Virus record (IMG/VR): IMGVR_UViG_3300020411_003715 | Coordinates: 116,107 to 180,106 of that record | Reading direction: 5' to 3' (one strand) | Length of the DNA: 64,000 bases | From: a virus | Shown here: positions 7,092 to 17,500 of the stretch, in pieces | How positions within the stretch are numbered: position 1 is the first letter of the stretch | Layout of the letters: each line of letters starts with the position of its first letter | Translations under genes and position numbers: made by a program | Notes under the pieces: generated by a model | Told to the model about the DNA's origin: nothing | The model's database searches: none | Seen by the model: only the letters and a program-made list of their open reading frames with translations

Positions 7092-10023
7092 GATACCCGC
7101 GAGCGAAGTAGATGACAGCATTAACGTTCTCGGCCCAACGTCCCCCGCCATAAACAGGGGGGTCGTTCAGTCCGCAGACAGGATCGTCGACAACATAAAA
7201 GACTTTGTCTACAGGGCGCTAAACTCTGATGTAGACTCTGTATATGCGCTTATGTTCTTCCTTCGAAATAAGGAGATCCTAGCCTGTACGGAGGCACTGG
7301 GCGCAATTGTAGATGCGCTTGAGTATGCGCCTTTTTCTCAAGGCCAAGAGACCGAGCTTTCTACAGAAAGCATAGAAGAGATAGAGGACATCCTGCTAGA
7401 TATGGCCTCTGCAGGTGACACCGGGCTTAAGCACCTCACTGAAAGACTTGAGGGGGCGGTAGCTAACCTGTCTAGGAGTGCCAGAACCTCTACGGGGGCT
7501 AGACTCTCTGGGGTTAGCCGGGACACCGCAAAAGCAACAACACAATCGCTGTGCAGGGAGCTTTCCTTCTTCCTGAAAGACATCCTGAGAAACGCAGAGT
7601 ATTTCAGGGATACTATCGAATCCTATATGGGTGCAGACCTTGAGGCTGCGGGGAAGTACAGCCAAGCAGCCACGGCGGCGACTGTTATGGGAGCGCACGC
7701 CGAAGATGCGTTCAGGGACCCAAACAAAGCCGTCATCGATGCCGTCGTTGCACTATCTCTAGTGAAACAAGCTCTTGAGCCTAAGCGAGACATTCGCCTC
7801 CCAAAATTTGACGGGGACGTGTTAAACCTTCCCGGGGAGCGGGGGGAGCTTCTTAGTGGAACACTTCCGTTTATCGTTCAGCCCGAGTCTGAGTCAGTAA
7901 CGTTCGATCTGGACGGGTCCACCGAAAAGAGCGCCTCCCTGACAGCTCCACAATCCCTCAGCCCTGTAGATACGGTCACCATAAGCGATTTTGACATCGT
8001 AAGGACTTCGTCTGGATTAATGTGCACCATGAGCGCTGAGGGCTTTGAGTCATATGTGGTTGACCAAGGTAACCCATACTCACACCCAGATAACGATACG
8101 TCGCCAGCATTTAAGGACGTTGTAGTCCCTTACTCTGTAAAAATACAAGGAACATGGCTCACAGACCCAAACGACCCAAGCACGCAGGCCGCATATACGA
8201 TAGTCGATGTCCCCAATGACCCAGATGATTTATCCCAAGGAGGGCTACTAAAAACTATCTCTTTCGACCAGTTAAATCTCACAACTGTCGGCCAGATAGA
8301 TTACCTGAACGGTTATTACGCAGTCAGGATAGAGAACCACACGGGCTTCTACCTATTTGGCGGCGCATACGTTACTTATGACTATTACGTTCTTGGCGAC
8401 CTGATGTACAGGCACACTTCGGATAGTAAGTTCTGGGGCGTCAACAATGAGGTCGTACCCATGGATGGGCTATCCCTGGTGGCGCACAACAGTATTATTT
8501 CTTGGAACCCGAGCCTTGAGAACTCTGGCAAGGTTATCACCTGCGCTGGAGGCAAGAACGTTTCGGCAGGGAGCGCGTGGAAGACCTCCTTGGCGTCAGT
8601 ATTGGCAGGCTCTAGTTTGACCTCTGAGGGGACCGGGGTGGTAATCGAGGAGGGTGACTCGGAGACGAATAGTTTCTCTGTATCACTTTCTCACCGAGGC
8701 TCCGCCGTGCGACTACATTATCCACACATGAGCACCTCCCCTAGTGATCTGTTTCATCCAGGAGCTATGGCTCCCAAGTTCAAAACCAAGCCCAGCATAA
8801 ACATTCTTCTTGGGCTCGTCAGGGATCTTCGGATGGAGAGGTTTGGGGATGATACCCCCTACGAAGATATCTCTAGAGACGGCATGGCCGAAGGCGAGTA
8901 CGCCGAGGACACAGCCATTAACGGAGAAACAGTTAACATTGGGCAGGTCGACACACTGTCTGAAACGGTTGTTACCGGAGGGGTAGATGCGGTGACAACA
9001 GCCATGTTGATCGCCATACCATCAGAAGATGCTGTATCACCGGGAGATAACCTCTACGACAAAAAGACGGGAAGCAACAGTAAGGTCGTTGGTAGGTTAG
9101 AGCATGGCGGGGTTGTCTACACCAAGGCTGAACCGTCATTTGCAAGACCTGTCACTGAAGACGGGGTGGCAATACAAGCTCCAGCAGACATCGTGATGAC
9201 GAGACGGAGAGTGCGTGTTGAGTCTAGGTCTAACGCTGCATCTAGCAGCGTGGCTGTCTCGGGAGGATCAGGGGACAGGCTCGGATTTAGCGGAGAAGGG
9301 AAGGGAATCAGCACAACTGTAGCACTTGGCGCTACGCTGGACCTTGTTAATCCGAGCACCGATCCCGGGTACAACGTCAAGCCTAACGATCCTGTTCTAG
9401 AGGTCTTTGATAACGGGGTAACCAGAACAATCGGGAGAGTTGAAGGGGTCACGGGAAACCGTATTACTATAGTAATAACGCCAGGGGTGACATTTGAATA
9501 CCCACTCAGGCATCTTCAGATAGTTCCGCTTGGATGGCTCTCAAGGAAAGATATTGGCGGGGATTTATCTTCAGCAATAACCCTTCTTGAAAACATTGAT
9601 ACAGAAAAGCTTGTTGAGCTTTCAGTGGTCTACACCGAGTCTGGTGCTGCCCAGGGACAGTTTTTCGGGGAGCTTTCTTCTTCTATTGATGCATTGAGCC
9701 TTCTAAGAAATACCTATCTTAAATATGAAGCCCACGTAGTTAACACTGTTAATAAGCTGGTAGATTATCTGAAGCAGGAAAAACTTACGTATGTCCAAGA
9801 GTTGGTGATGACCGGTAGATTTAATGAAATCTCGCAACTTACCCCAGATAAACTATCCTCTAAGGGGGATGTTGAGAGTATGCTTGACGCCGCATACTCT
9901 CTTCTTGGGGGTGGTGCCGAAGAGACGGTCATAACTCGTGGGTTTGACCCGCTGTCTGATTTTGCGAGCAGGGGTGAAAATGAAAACTCTTTCATAGAAG
10001 AGTTGGCCACTATAGAGGAGTAG
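7081..10023 (+). CDS. Large structural protein, probably baseplate or tail
   Basis: The product has 980 aa from ATG 7081 (GGAG 8 nt upstream; an in-frame TTG at 7075 is less likely). It overlaps the previous gene by 11 bp. Residues 1-240 are helical with low-complexity Ala/Ser/Thr segments. About 250-560 is beta-rich, with a repeated two-strand style around EGFESYVVDQGNPYSHPDND. About 640-820 is again beta-rich, and the last 170 residues return to helices (LSLLRNTYLKYEAHVVNTVN). The helix-beta-helix plan and its position directly before the gp25/J/I baseplate genes suggest a tail-tip or baseplate component. No named family was recognised. Confidence 0.75.
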   Translation: MTGKIPASEVDDSINVLGPTSPAINRGVVQSADRIVDNIKDFVYRALNSDVDSVYALMFFLRNKEILACTEALGAIVDALEYAPFSQGQETELSTESIEEIEDILLDMASAGDTGLKHLTERLEGAVANLSRSARTSTGARLSGVSRDTAKATTQSLCRELSFFLKDILRNAEYFRDTIESYMGADLEAAGKYSQAATAATVMGAHAEDAFRDPNKAVIDAVVALSLVKQALEPKRDIRLPKFDGDVLNLPGERGELLSGTLPFIVQPESESVTFDLDGSTEKSASLTAPQSLSPVDTVTISDFDIVRTSSGLMCTMSAEGFESYVVDQGNPYSHPDNDTSPAFKDVVVPYSVKIQGTWLTDPNDPSTQAAYTIVDVPNDPDDLSQGGLLKTISFDQLNLTTVGQIDYLNGYYAVRIENHTGFYLFGGAYVTYDYYVLGDLMYRHTSDSKFWGVNNEVVPMDGLSLVAHNSIISWNPSLENSGKVITCAGGKNVSAGSAWKTSLASVLAGSSLTSEGTGVVIEEGDSETNSFSVSLSHRGSAVRLHYPHMSTSPSDLFHPGAMAPKFKTKPSINILLGLVRDLRMERFGDDTPYEDISRDGMAEGEYAEDTAINGETVNIGQVDTLSETVVTGGVDAVTTAMLIAIPSEDAVSPGDNLYDKKTGSNSKVVGRLEHGGVVYTKAEPSFARPVTEDGVAIQAPADIVMTRRRVRVESRSNAASSSVAVSGGSGDRLGFSGEGKGISTTVALGATLDLVNPSTDPGYNVKPNDPVLEVFDNGVTRTIGRVEGVTGNRITIVITPGVTFEYPLRHLQIVPLGWLSRKDIGGDLSSAITLLENIDTEKLVELSVVYTESGAAQGQFFGELSSSIDALSLLRNTYLKYEAHVVNTVNKLVDYLKQEKLTYVQELVMTGRFNEISQLTPDKLSSKGDVESMLDAAYSLLGGGAEETVITRGFDPLSDFASRGENENSFIEELATIEE

Positions 10024-10033
10024 GGGACCACGT

Positions 10034-10519
10034 ATGTCATTGACGGATGAAAATAAGCCTGGGGAGGTTGAAGAGGCAGACAGCAAGGGGTATTCCAACG
10101 AAACCAAAGATGTAACCCTGGCCGGAAACGTCAAGGACTACAAGGCGCAGATGAAAACCGCCGCCATTCTTGAGGAAGCCCTTGTCATGCTCCGATCTTC
10201 CGCTAGAACCAACGATTACTTCGTTGGTTACTCTTTGACAGAGGTAATGGAGGAGCGTATCCGCGTGATAGGCGGTAAAACTGGCTTAAACGGGTCGGCT
10301 GACGACGACAAAGTCGTAGATCAATTTATACCCGGAAGTACCCAAAACCCTAAAGCTAGGACTAAAATAGCTAGAGTAAACTACCTTTGGCACCTACTCC
10401 TTGGTGAGGACGAGGGAAAGACAAAAGAAAAGGGCGGGGCTATCGGCATGGCGATAAACATGAAAGAGGTGAAAGACCTCACTTGGCCAGATGGTGAGGA
10501 CGAGGGCACAGGGATATAA
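10034..10519 (+). CDS. Small virion-region protein of unknown function
   Basis: Not recognised. The 161-aa acidic product starts 12 nt downstream of GGGGA. It has a helical core (VKDYKAQMKTAAILEEALVM, VNYLWHLLLGEDEG) and no membrane segment. It ends by sharing one base with the next start (TAATG), so it is translationally coupled to the gp25-like gene. It may be an assembly factor or minor baseplate subunit. Confidence 0.7.
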   Translation: MSLTDENKPGEVEEADSKGYSNETKDVTLAGNVKDYKAQMKTAAILEEALVMLRSSARTNDYFVGYSLTEVMEERIRVIGGKTGLNGSADDDKVVDQFIPGSTQNPKARTKIARVNYLWHLLLGEDEGKTKEKGGAIGMAINMKEVKDLTWPDGEDEGTGI

Positions 10520-11538
10520 TGATCGATCTTCAAACCATATACATCCGAAATGTCGCGGAGCTTGATGACATTAACATCGCTTCGATGATTAGGATTGAGA
10601 ATATTGACGTTAGTGCGGTGACCGATGTTTTGATTAACGGCGCAAGCGCCAAGTTCTTTCCGTTTGGTTTAGATGTGCTGATGGTCGCTCTGCCCGCTTC
10701 TTTTGCGCATTACCAACAGCTCGTAGCGAACGAGGCCCTGGGCACTTCGGTCTCTGAATCCGTAAACGACATTAAGGTTGTGCGGAGATACGAAGGGGTG
10801 GATGGGGCTGAGTACACAAACACAGAAATAGTTTCCTGGGAAGACAACGCACTAGACATTCACGCACCCTATGGGTCTAAGCGCGTAACCCTGGACAGCG
10901 GGGTCCTGAGACTATCCGGCAGAAACTTTGATAAGGTTGTCCGTGTAATTGTGAACGGGAAGGACCAGCAGTTCCTGATTGAGTCTGGTAGTTCGGTTTT
11001 AACCTCGATCCCCCCAAACGATTTACAGATAGAGTCTGTAGAGGTTATTACTACATCCGAAAAGGTTGGTCGCGAAACGTTCTTCGACTACTTGCTGGGC
11101 GGTGATGTAAACGTGGTTTCTGGGTTGTTTAAGATGGTGCAGCAGTTCGTCAAAGTTCTAATGACAACGCCGGGGACAGACTCCTTCAACAAGTCATTAG
11201 GCGGTAATATGCAGAACTGGGTTGGTCAGACGATTAACCTGGACAACCCGCAGGCCCTTGTGGCCAAAACTATAATTAATGTCGTACAAGTTGCGACACA
11301 GATCCAGATCCAGCAGATTGAAGCGAACGTTCCGGTTGATGAGAGATTAAGCGATGTTCAGGTTCTGGATGCAAGATTAGACCCGATGGACCCCTCGATT
11401 ATGCAGATGTCTCTAAAACTAAATACGTTCGCGGGAAAACAGGCGTTTTTTCAGATGCTTGTGGGTCAGGCGAAAGATCAGATTGATGCGGCTGCTGCTT
11501 CGGTAAATCCAAACAGCGCAACCCCTTCGACGAGTTAG
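10519..11538 (+). CDS. Baseplate wedge protein with C-terminal gp25/GPW-like domain
   Basis: The C-terminal half (about 195-325 of 339 aa) shows the gp25/GPW signature. FVKVLMTTPGTDSFNKSLGG corresponds to the conserved L-TTPGE-PFNP-FG turn, and later ERLSDVQVLDARLDPMDPSI matches the ER---V/D--LDP- strand pair typical of T4 gp25-like proteins. Residues 1-190 form a separate beta-rich region with an IPT-like unit (DSGVLRLSGRNFDKVVRVIV), not present in the usual about 120-aa gp25. In T4 and P2 this subunit joins the wedge to the sheath and sits beside the J-type protein, exactly as here. The gp25 call is based on motif reading and gene order. Confidence 0.65.
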   Translation: MIDLQTIYIRNVAELDDINIASMIRIENIDVSAVTDVLINGASAKFFPFGLDVLMVALPASFAHYQQLVANEALGTSVSESVNDIKVVRRYEGVDGAEYTNTEIVSWEDNALDIHAPYGSKRVTLDSGVLRLSGRNFDKVVRVIVNGKDQQFLIESGSSVLTSIPPNDLQIESVEVITTSEKVGRETFFDYLLGGDVNVVSGLFKMVQQFVKVLMTTPGTDSFNKSLGGNMQNWVGQTINLDNPQALVAKTIINVVQVATQIQIQQIEANVPVDERLSDVQVLDARLDPMDPSIMQMSLKLNTFAGKQAFFQMLVGQAKDQIDAAAASVNPNSATPSTS

Positions 11539-11550
11539 GTGTAGGTTATT

Positions 11551-14500
11551 ATGGCAGATTCATCTCTTAAAAGGTTTATGATAGAGCGGATGCTCGACCT
11601 TGACCCCACGCTGAGTGAGGACGAGGGGTCTATTATGTACACGAAGGTCATCGACCCGCTTATAGCTAGGCTGGGTGTTGATCCTGTATCTGTAGACGTA
11701 GAGACCTTCATAATGACGAGGCTCGCCAATGACTTTCCTGAGCTTGATGTAAACTCTCCCGGGTCTGTACTACGCGATGTCTTGGTATCCCCCCTCGTGC
11801 TTCTCCTTGAGCCTCTGCGAAGGGAGATCTTTTTCCTAAAGACACAGAACTCCTTAGCAGCAGGGTCGTCTCTAACCGAAGACGAGATGGACGCGCTCTT
11901 ATCTAACGTTCTCTCCGAGAGAAAATACGGTGCACACGCAAGGGGAACGGTGAGGGTTTTTTTCAACTCTGCCAAGACGATCTCTGTCGATTCGTCGATC
12001 GTATTCTCTACGGCTGACGGTATAAACTTCCACCCCGAGCAACCAGAGGTTTTTTACCCCGAAAACTTTACTCGGTCGGGTAACCTATGGTTTGTCGACA
12101 TAGGTATCAGGTCGTCCGAGGCCGACATCTCGGCGAACATTGGAAGGAACCAAATAAAGTTTGTTAGCGGATTAGCTGACGTAACGCGAGTAACCAATCA
12201 GTCTGCCATGTCAGGGGGCATCACCCTTGAGACAAACGAGGCATTTTTAGAGAGGGCTGAGAGGAGCCTTTCAGAAAGGTCACTCAACACCGATAGGGGC
12301 ATTGAGACCGAGCTATACAACAACTTCACTGATCTGGTATCGGTGACGGTAGTTGGTTTTGGCGACGAGGAGATGCAGCGCGACATACTTAAGGGGACCC
12401 TAGATACAAGCTCTTCGGAAAAGGTGGGCCCCCTAGCGTTTATGACTGCCGATTGGGCGACCATTGAGGTTATTAGTGGCAATCTGAGCGGGGGCTTCGA
12501 GAACGGCTTCCCATTTACGAACACGATTGTTCTCAAAGGCCCCTTCACCGGGGATGAGAAGGCCAAAATTCTGTCCGCTAAGTACCTCACTATTTCCGAG
12601 GGAACTCAGTATTACAACAATACACTTCTTGGGCGCGTCCGGGTAATAAGCGAGGTTTCGGAGCACCCGAACACCCAAGACATCTATATAAAAACTTCGG
12701 ACTTTGAGGTCTACCCGCAGCCCGCAAACCTTTATTCGTCCGGAACCTCCGTTCCCGTCTTGGGGCGAACTGACGCAGCGCACCACGGTCTTAATAAACA
12801 CTCCTGGCAGGGGTCCGAATTTAAACTCATTGGCGGCTCTGAGGACATAGATTACGTGACGGGGGCGCACCTCCCCTTTACAGATCATATCGACACCGAC
12901 TTTGATTTTATAGACATTCCCCCCTCTGTTATCCCAGGACGAGACTTCCTCGTTATTTCCAGCGAGGAAGAGTTTCTTGGGTCCGGCGACACGTCTGAAT
13001 GGTCTTCCAAGATCCGAACATTCCCTCTTCTCAAATATTACGGGAATGATGATCTGGGTATTGGGAGGTCGGACAGCTTCATGGTCAGCAAAAAGCGGAT
13101 ACTCTATAAGGGGCAGGCAGAGTATGACTTCGACCCCAATATTGAGTATTCAGCAAGCAGGGAACACATCCACGTCTTGGACTTTGGTGGGCCTAAGCTT
13201 TCTGCGCTAGGTGACGCCCAATATGGCGACGACGTGTACAGCCAAGAGGTCTACGGAGGGTCCGAAAAGGAAGACTACGGGAGACGACCGGGTGTCGCTC
13301 TTGAGGGCAAAAAAGTTAATGCTGTAAGTAAGTACTCTGCACCGTTAGATGGAGAGATAACGACACAAAACCACGATGCACTTCCCCAGGAGTGCGACAT
13401 CATCCTTCACCAGTCACAGAGCCCGTGGTCTACACGAGGCATCGTTGAAGGAGACTATATTGCGTGCACCGCGTACCGGACCAATTTTGCGGGCACCCCT
13501 TACAGGGGAGAGCTTTCGAACGCAGGTGGCGCAATGGCATGGCAGGCATGGGGTAAGGTTAAAAAGGTCGGGATGGGTTCCCCTTGGAGATTGCGTGCGG
13601 AAGGATTGGACTGGAGACCTCTGCACAAAGAGGGGGTTCTAGACTTTTCTCCTGTGAATATGTGCACCGTCACCATAGACAAACCGTTTGAACACTTTTC
13701 GCACAGATGTCAGAGCACCAGGGGTTTTGCTGAGAACATAGGCTCAGGCACACAGGCCAATCCAACCAACACCATTTTGGGTGTCTTGGGCTGGAACGCA
13801 GACCCGGGCAACGGGGGCCACGTTGAGACCCGGAGCATGGCGGCTTTTTGGGTTGCAGAGAGACACTCTGACAACACGCTTATATCCGGGTATATCTCAC
13901 CGGTAGACGGCAACCCTTTTTACTCTTTTGCTAACTACAATAACGCCCTTATGGACGGGGCCCAGCCCTTCTGGGAGGCCCTTGGCAATACGCATGACAT
14001 CATACCGTATTCAAACGGATGCACGCGGGAAGACTGGGTAGATGAGAATGGCAACTGGTCGGGACAGTACGGAAGGTACACGGTTTCGATTAACGAGAAT
14101 GACTTCAGAGCGCAGTGGAACGCCCTTCCCTGGTTTGACAATAACAATGTGCAGGTGAAGTGGTTCAGAATTACTACCTCCATCACAACCCACGCGAACG
14201 AGACGTTTGAAATACACACAGTGCTATCCAACACAGGACCGGCGAATAATGTTTGGTCCGCAAACCCACTACAAAAATTCTTGTATGCCCTCGCCACTAA
14301 CGCGAGATATGGAAGGCGGTTCAAATACTTTCCCGCGAACACGTGGCCCGCACAGGTCGGTGACTGGGACCCTGCGCTAGAGGTACCCCTCGGCCCAGCC
14401 AACGACAAGTGGTTTACAGACGATACCGTTGGGGATACGGGGGACCCCCAAACAGCCTTTACTGGTAGCGGTGGGTTTTCCATGCGTTCCATGATGTACC

Positions 14501-17500
14501 ACGCACTTGTCAATGACTGGACATGGTCAATGACTCTTGAGGAGACCGATGACTTCGACAACGGTCCCTGGGTGGTAGCAAATGGACAGGACCTATCAAG
14601 TTTCGGCTTCTCAGCGACCTCTGGAAACTTCGAGGGGGCAACGTCGCCCAGCACGTACGCGCACGCGAACGCCCTCGTAAACAGTATAAACATGTGCCCG
14701 TGGAACCTAGATGCGGTCCACGGAGGCCTTAGCACCGACAGAACCCTTCGGGCTAGCATTGCCCCCGGATATGAGCCCGATGGGCCAATAAATATTATCC
14801 TAAAATCAGGGAAGGGGTCCGACGGACTCATAACCAAGGAGATATGGTCTTTCGACCTTAGATCGAACGACACAGGGTATCCACCCATGGCCGATGGCCG
14901 TCCAGACCTGTGGAACTTTTTTAACCGATCGGGTGCAGGCAACCCAAGCTTGGACATCCCTGTGGCTGCTCAGGCTGATTATATTCACGTGGGTCTTTGG
15001 AATGGGCCGATGGTCTTTACGGGGCAGCCGGCACTTGCGGGAGAGGTCAATATTGGCCACCCCTACAGAAATGTAAACGGTGGGTTCTCTGGCGGCTTCG
15101 GACCCAGAAAACAGGTTTTTGGTATTGAGAGGGTTTCCCCAACAAACCCTCCGGCCGCTAGTATGCTACCAGCATTCAGCTATATAGCGCCGGGGGACAC
15201 GGAACATGATCCAACAAAAATTGGCTATGAGTTTCTTGGCAGCATGGTCGCTGAGGGAGGGAACGCTGTTGGGGCCCCGCCCACGTTCAACTTAGATACT
15301 AACGAATTTATATTTTCGCTTAATAATTTCCCCATAGCTGAGCCAACAAACGAGGATGATGACGGGGTCTCCCCGGAGTACACTTCGAGAGCGGGCGTAC
15401 GGGTGGTGATGAAAATATCACTCCCGGGACCTGTGGAGGCTGTAGCGCCCAACGCGGGCAAGCCTGCAACTGTCGACATGCTTCTAGCGTTCAGAGACGA
15501 CGGAAATGGAAAGATGATCCTGGATCCCGAATGGGATACCACTGACCAGACAGGCTTCTATTTTGACGCTAATGCCGCCAGTGGGTACGCGTGGCAGGAC
15601 TGGTTAGACGAAGAAAAATCAGAGGTTAACTACGTATCTGGGCAAGTAAAACTCGTTTTCAAAAAGGATCATCAGTTCTCGTTCCCATCTTGGAGCGGCT
15701 TTAATCACGACCCCATAAACCTATCTGGGGTTAGGTCTTACTCGGTAGACAATGTAGATGTGTCAGCAAAGCAGCCAGCGTTCTATGCAGGCTATGTTTA
15801 CATCGATAAGCCTTACAGGCTTTTTTGGACGGCCTATAGGGGGATGCGGGAGCTTCTAACCCCACAAGGCTACACAGTGCCATCTTATGACGACTTCGCA
15901 TTCCTGCCCGCGCACAGGCGTCCAAGCCAGGAGAACCCTATACATACGACTATGCCCAGCGGTTACGTTGGTGATGGCTGGGACAGCGGTAGCGAGAACG
16001 TGTTTACCAATTACCATCTGAACGACACCAGCAACAGGTGTAAGATGGTTTGGTTGCGGTTAGGGAAACCTTTTGACGCTAACCACCCAAGCATCGGAGG
16101 CACGCCTTACGAGAAATGCTTCTCGTCTGAGTTCGTAAGTCTTTCTGGGGAAACCATACCCTTTACCGACTTAGGCTGGGTCCCTAATGAGGAGATCGGC
16201 TATACGAAGCTCAGGTATAAAGAGGGGGTGCTAGACATCGATATCGGGTCAGGAGCATTGGACACAAAGGTGATTCTTACACCCATGAGCCTGCCCTTAG
16301 TCGGTGGGAGTACAAAGATTTCCGACATCGAGAAGGGCCTATCAGACTCAAATCTTCTCAACGTATCTACTTCGGATGCCCCTGAACCCAACGAGAAGGG
16401 GATGTCAGGATTTCTTATCCCGCACCCAATGGGAAGTGCTTATGATATGCACACAGACCATTTCGGTGCAGGAAAGCCGATGACGACTGGGGACAAGCTT
16501 GAGCATCAAGTCGTCAACCTGTACTCGGCAGTGCCCGCTGATGCTGGGGGCCAAACCCTAACCATCTCTGACATGCCCGGTGGCGTGCCTTTCCCGGACA
16601 TCTTTACCTTTAATCCGGTTAAGATACCTAACGACACTGTTCACATTGGAGGCATGACAGATGTTTACGTTAAGTCTGGATCAATCACTGAGAGAAGTAG
16701 CGCCGAGATAAAAATCCAACCGGAAGCGCCCATACAGTCTTTTGAGGAGGGCGGGCAAATTGTTTTCGAGGGCTCCGACGGGATCATAAACTGCTCCATA
16801 AACCAGTCGCATTTCGACAGCCCCACGCTTATCGCCGAGCTTTCGTCCCTGTACGGCTCCGCCCCAAGACCCTTGGATAATCTAGTGGTGGAGATCTTAG
16901 ACCCCCCAACGACAGAGATCCAACCGGTGTTCTTTAGGGCGGTTCACACTACAGACACCGGTGTGAAAATTGACGGAGAGTTCCCAGCATCCCTCGGGCT
17001 CGGGTTTGAGCAACTAAGGTTTAGGGTCCTGAAGGAGTGCGCAACAAATCTCGTTGAGCCGCTTATAATCTTGAAGCAGGGCACAGACCTTGTGGTGAAG
17101 AAGAACGAGATGACTGCCTGGAGCCCGTCTGGATATAATTTCGCAGACAATCCCGAGAACATCACCATATATCTGCACATTGACTCTGATATCGCCTACG
17201 GGGAGTACGAGGTCACAGGGATAAACCTCAACAACCTTGTTTTGGATAAAGCCTTCTCGGAGAGCGGATCAGGTCTTTCATACAGGATATACAAGAAGCA
17301 GGGCGCAGGACTGGCCATGCCGATTGTTCGCGTAAAGGAGGTCTCCCTCTCCGGCGACAGTGAGGGCGTCAACGTCCCGTACAGACATCCTGTGGATGTG
17401 CAATCAAGTGACTTTGCAGGACTTAACGACGACCCCATCAATGAGGACACGCTCGGCATCTCAGGCGGATATCTCACACTGGAGGAGGTGGACCTAGACT

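Noticed and set aside
13935-14957. 340-codon open frame on the minus strand
   Set aside because: It lies wholly inside the J-type gene, has no SD or domain, and a Cys/Arg/Pro/Ser-rich composition unlike the real proteins.
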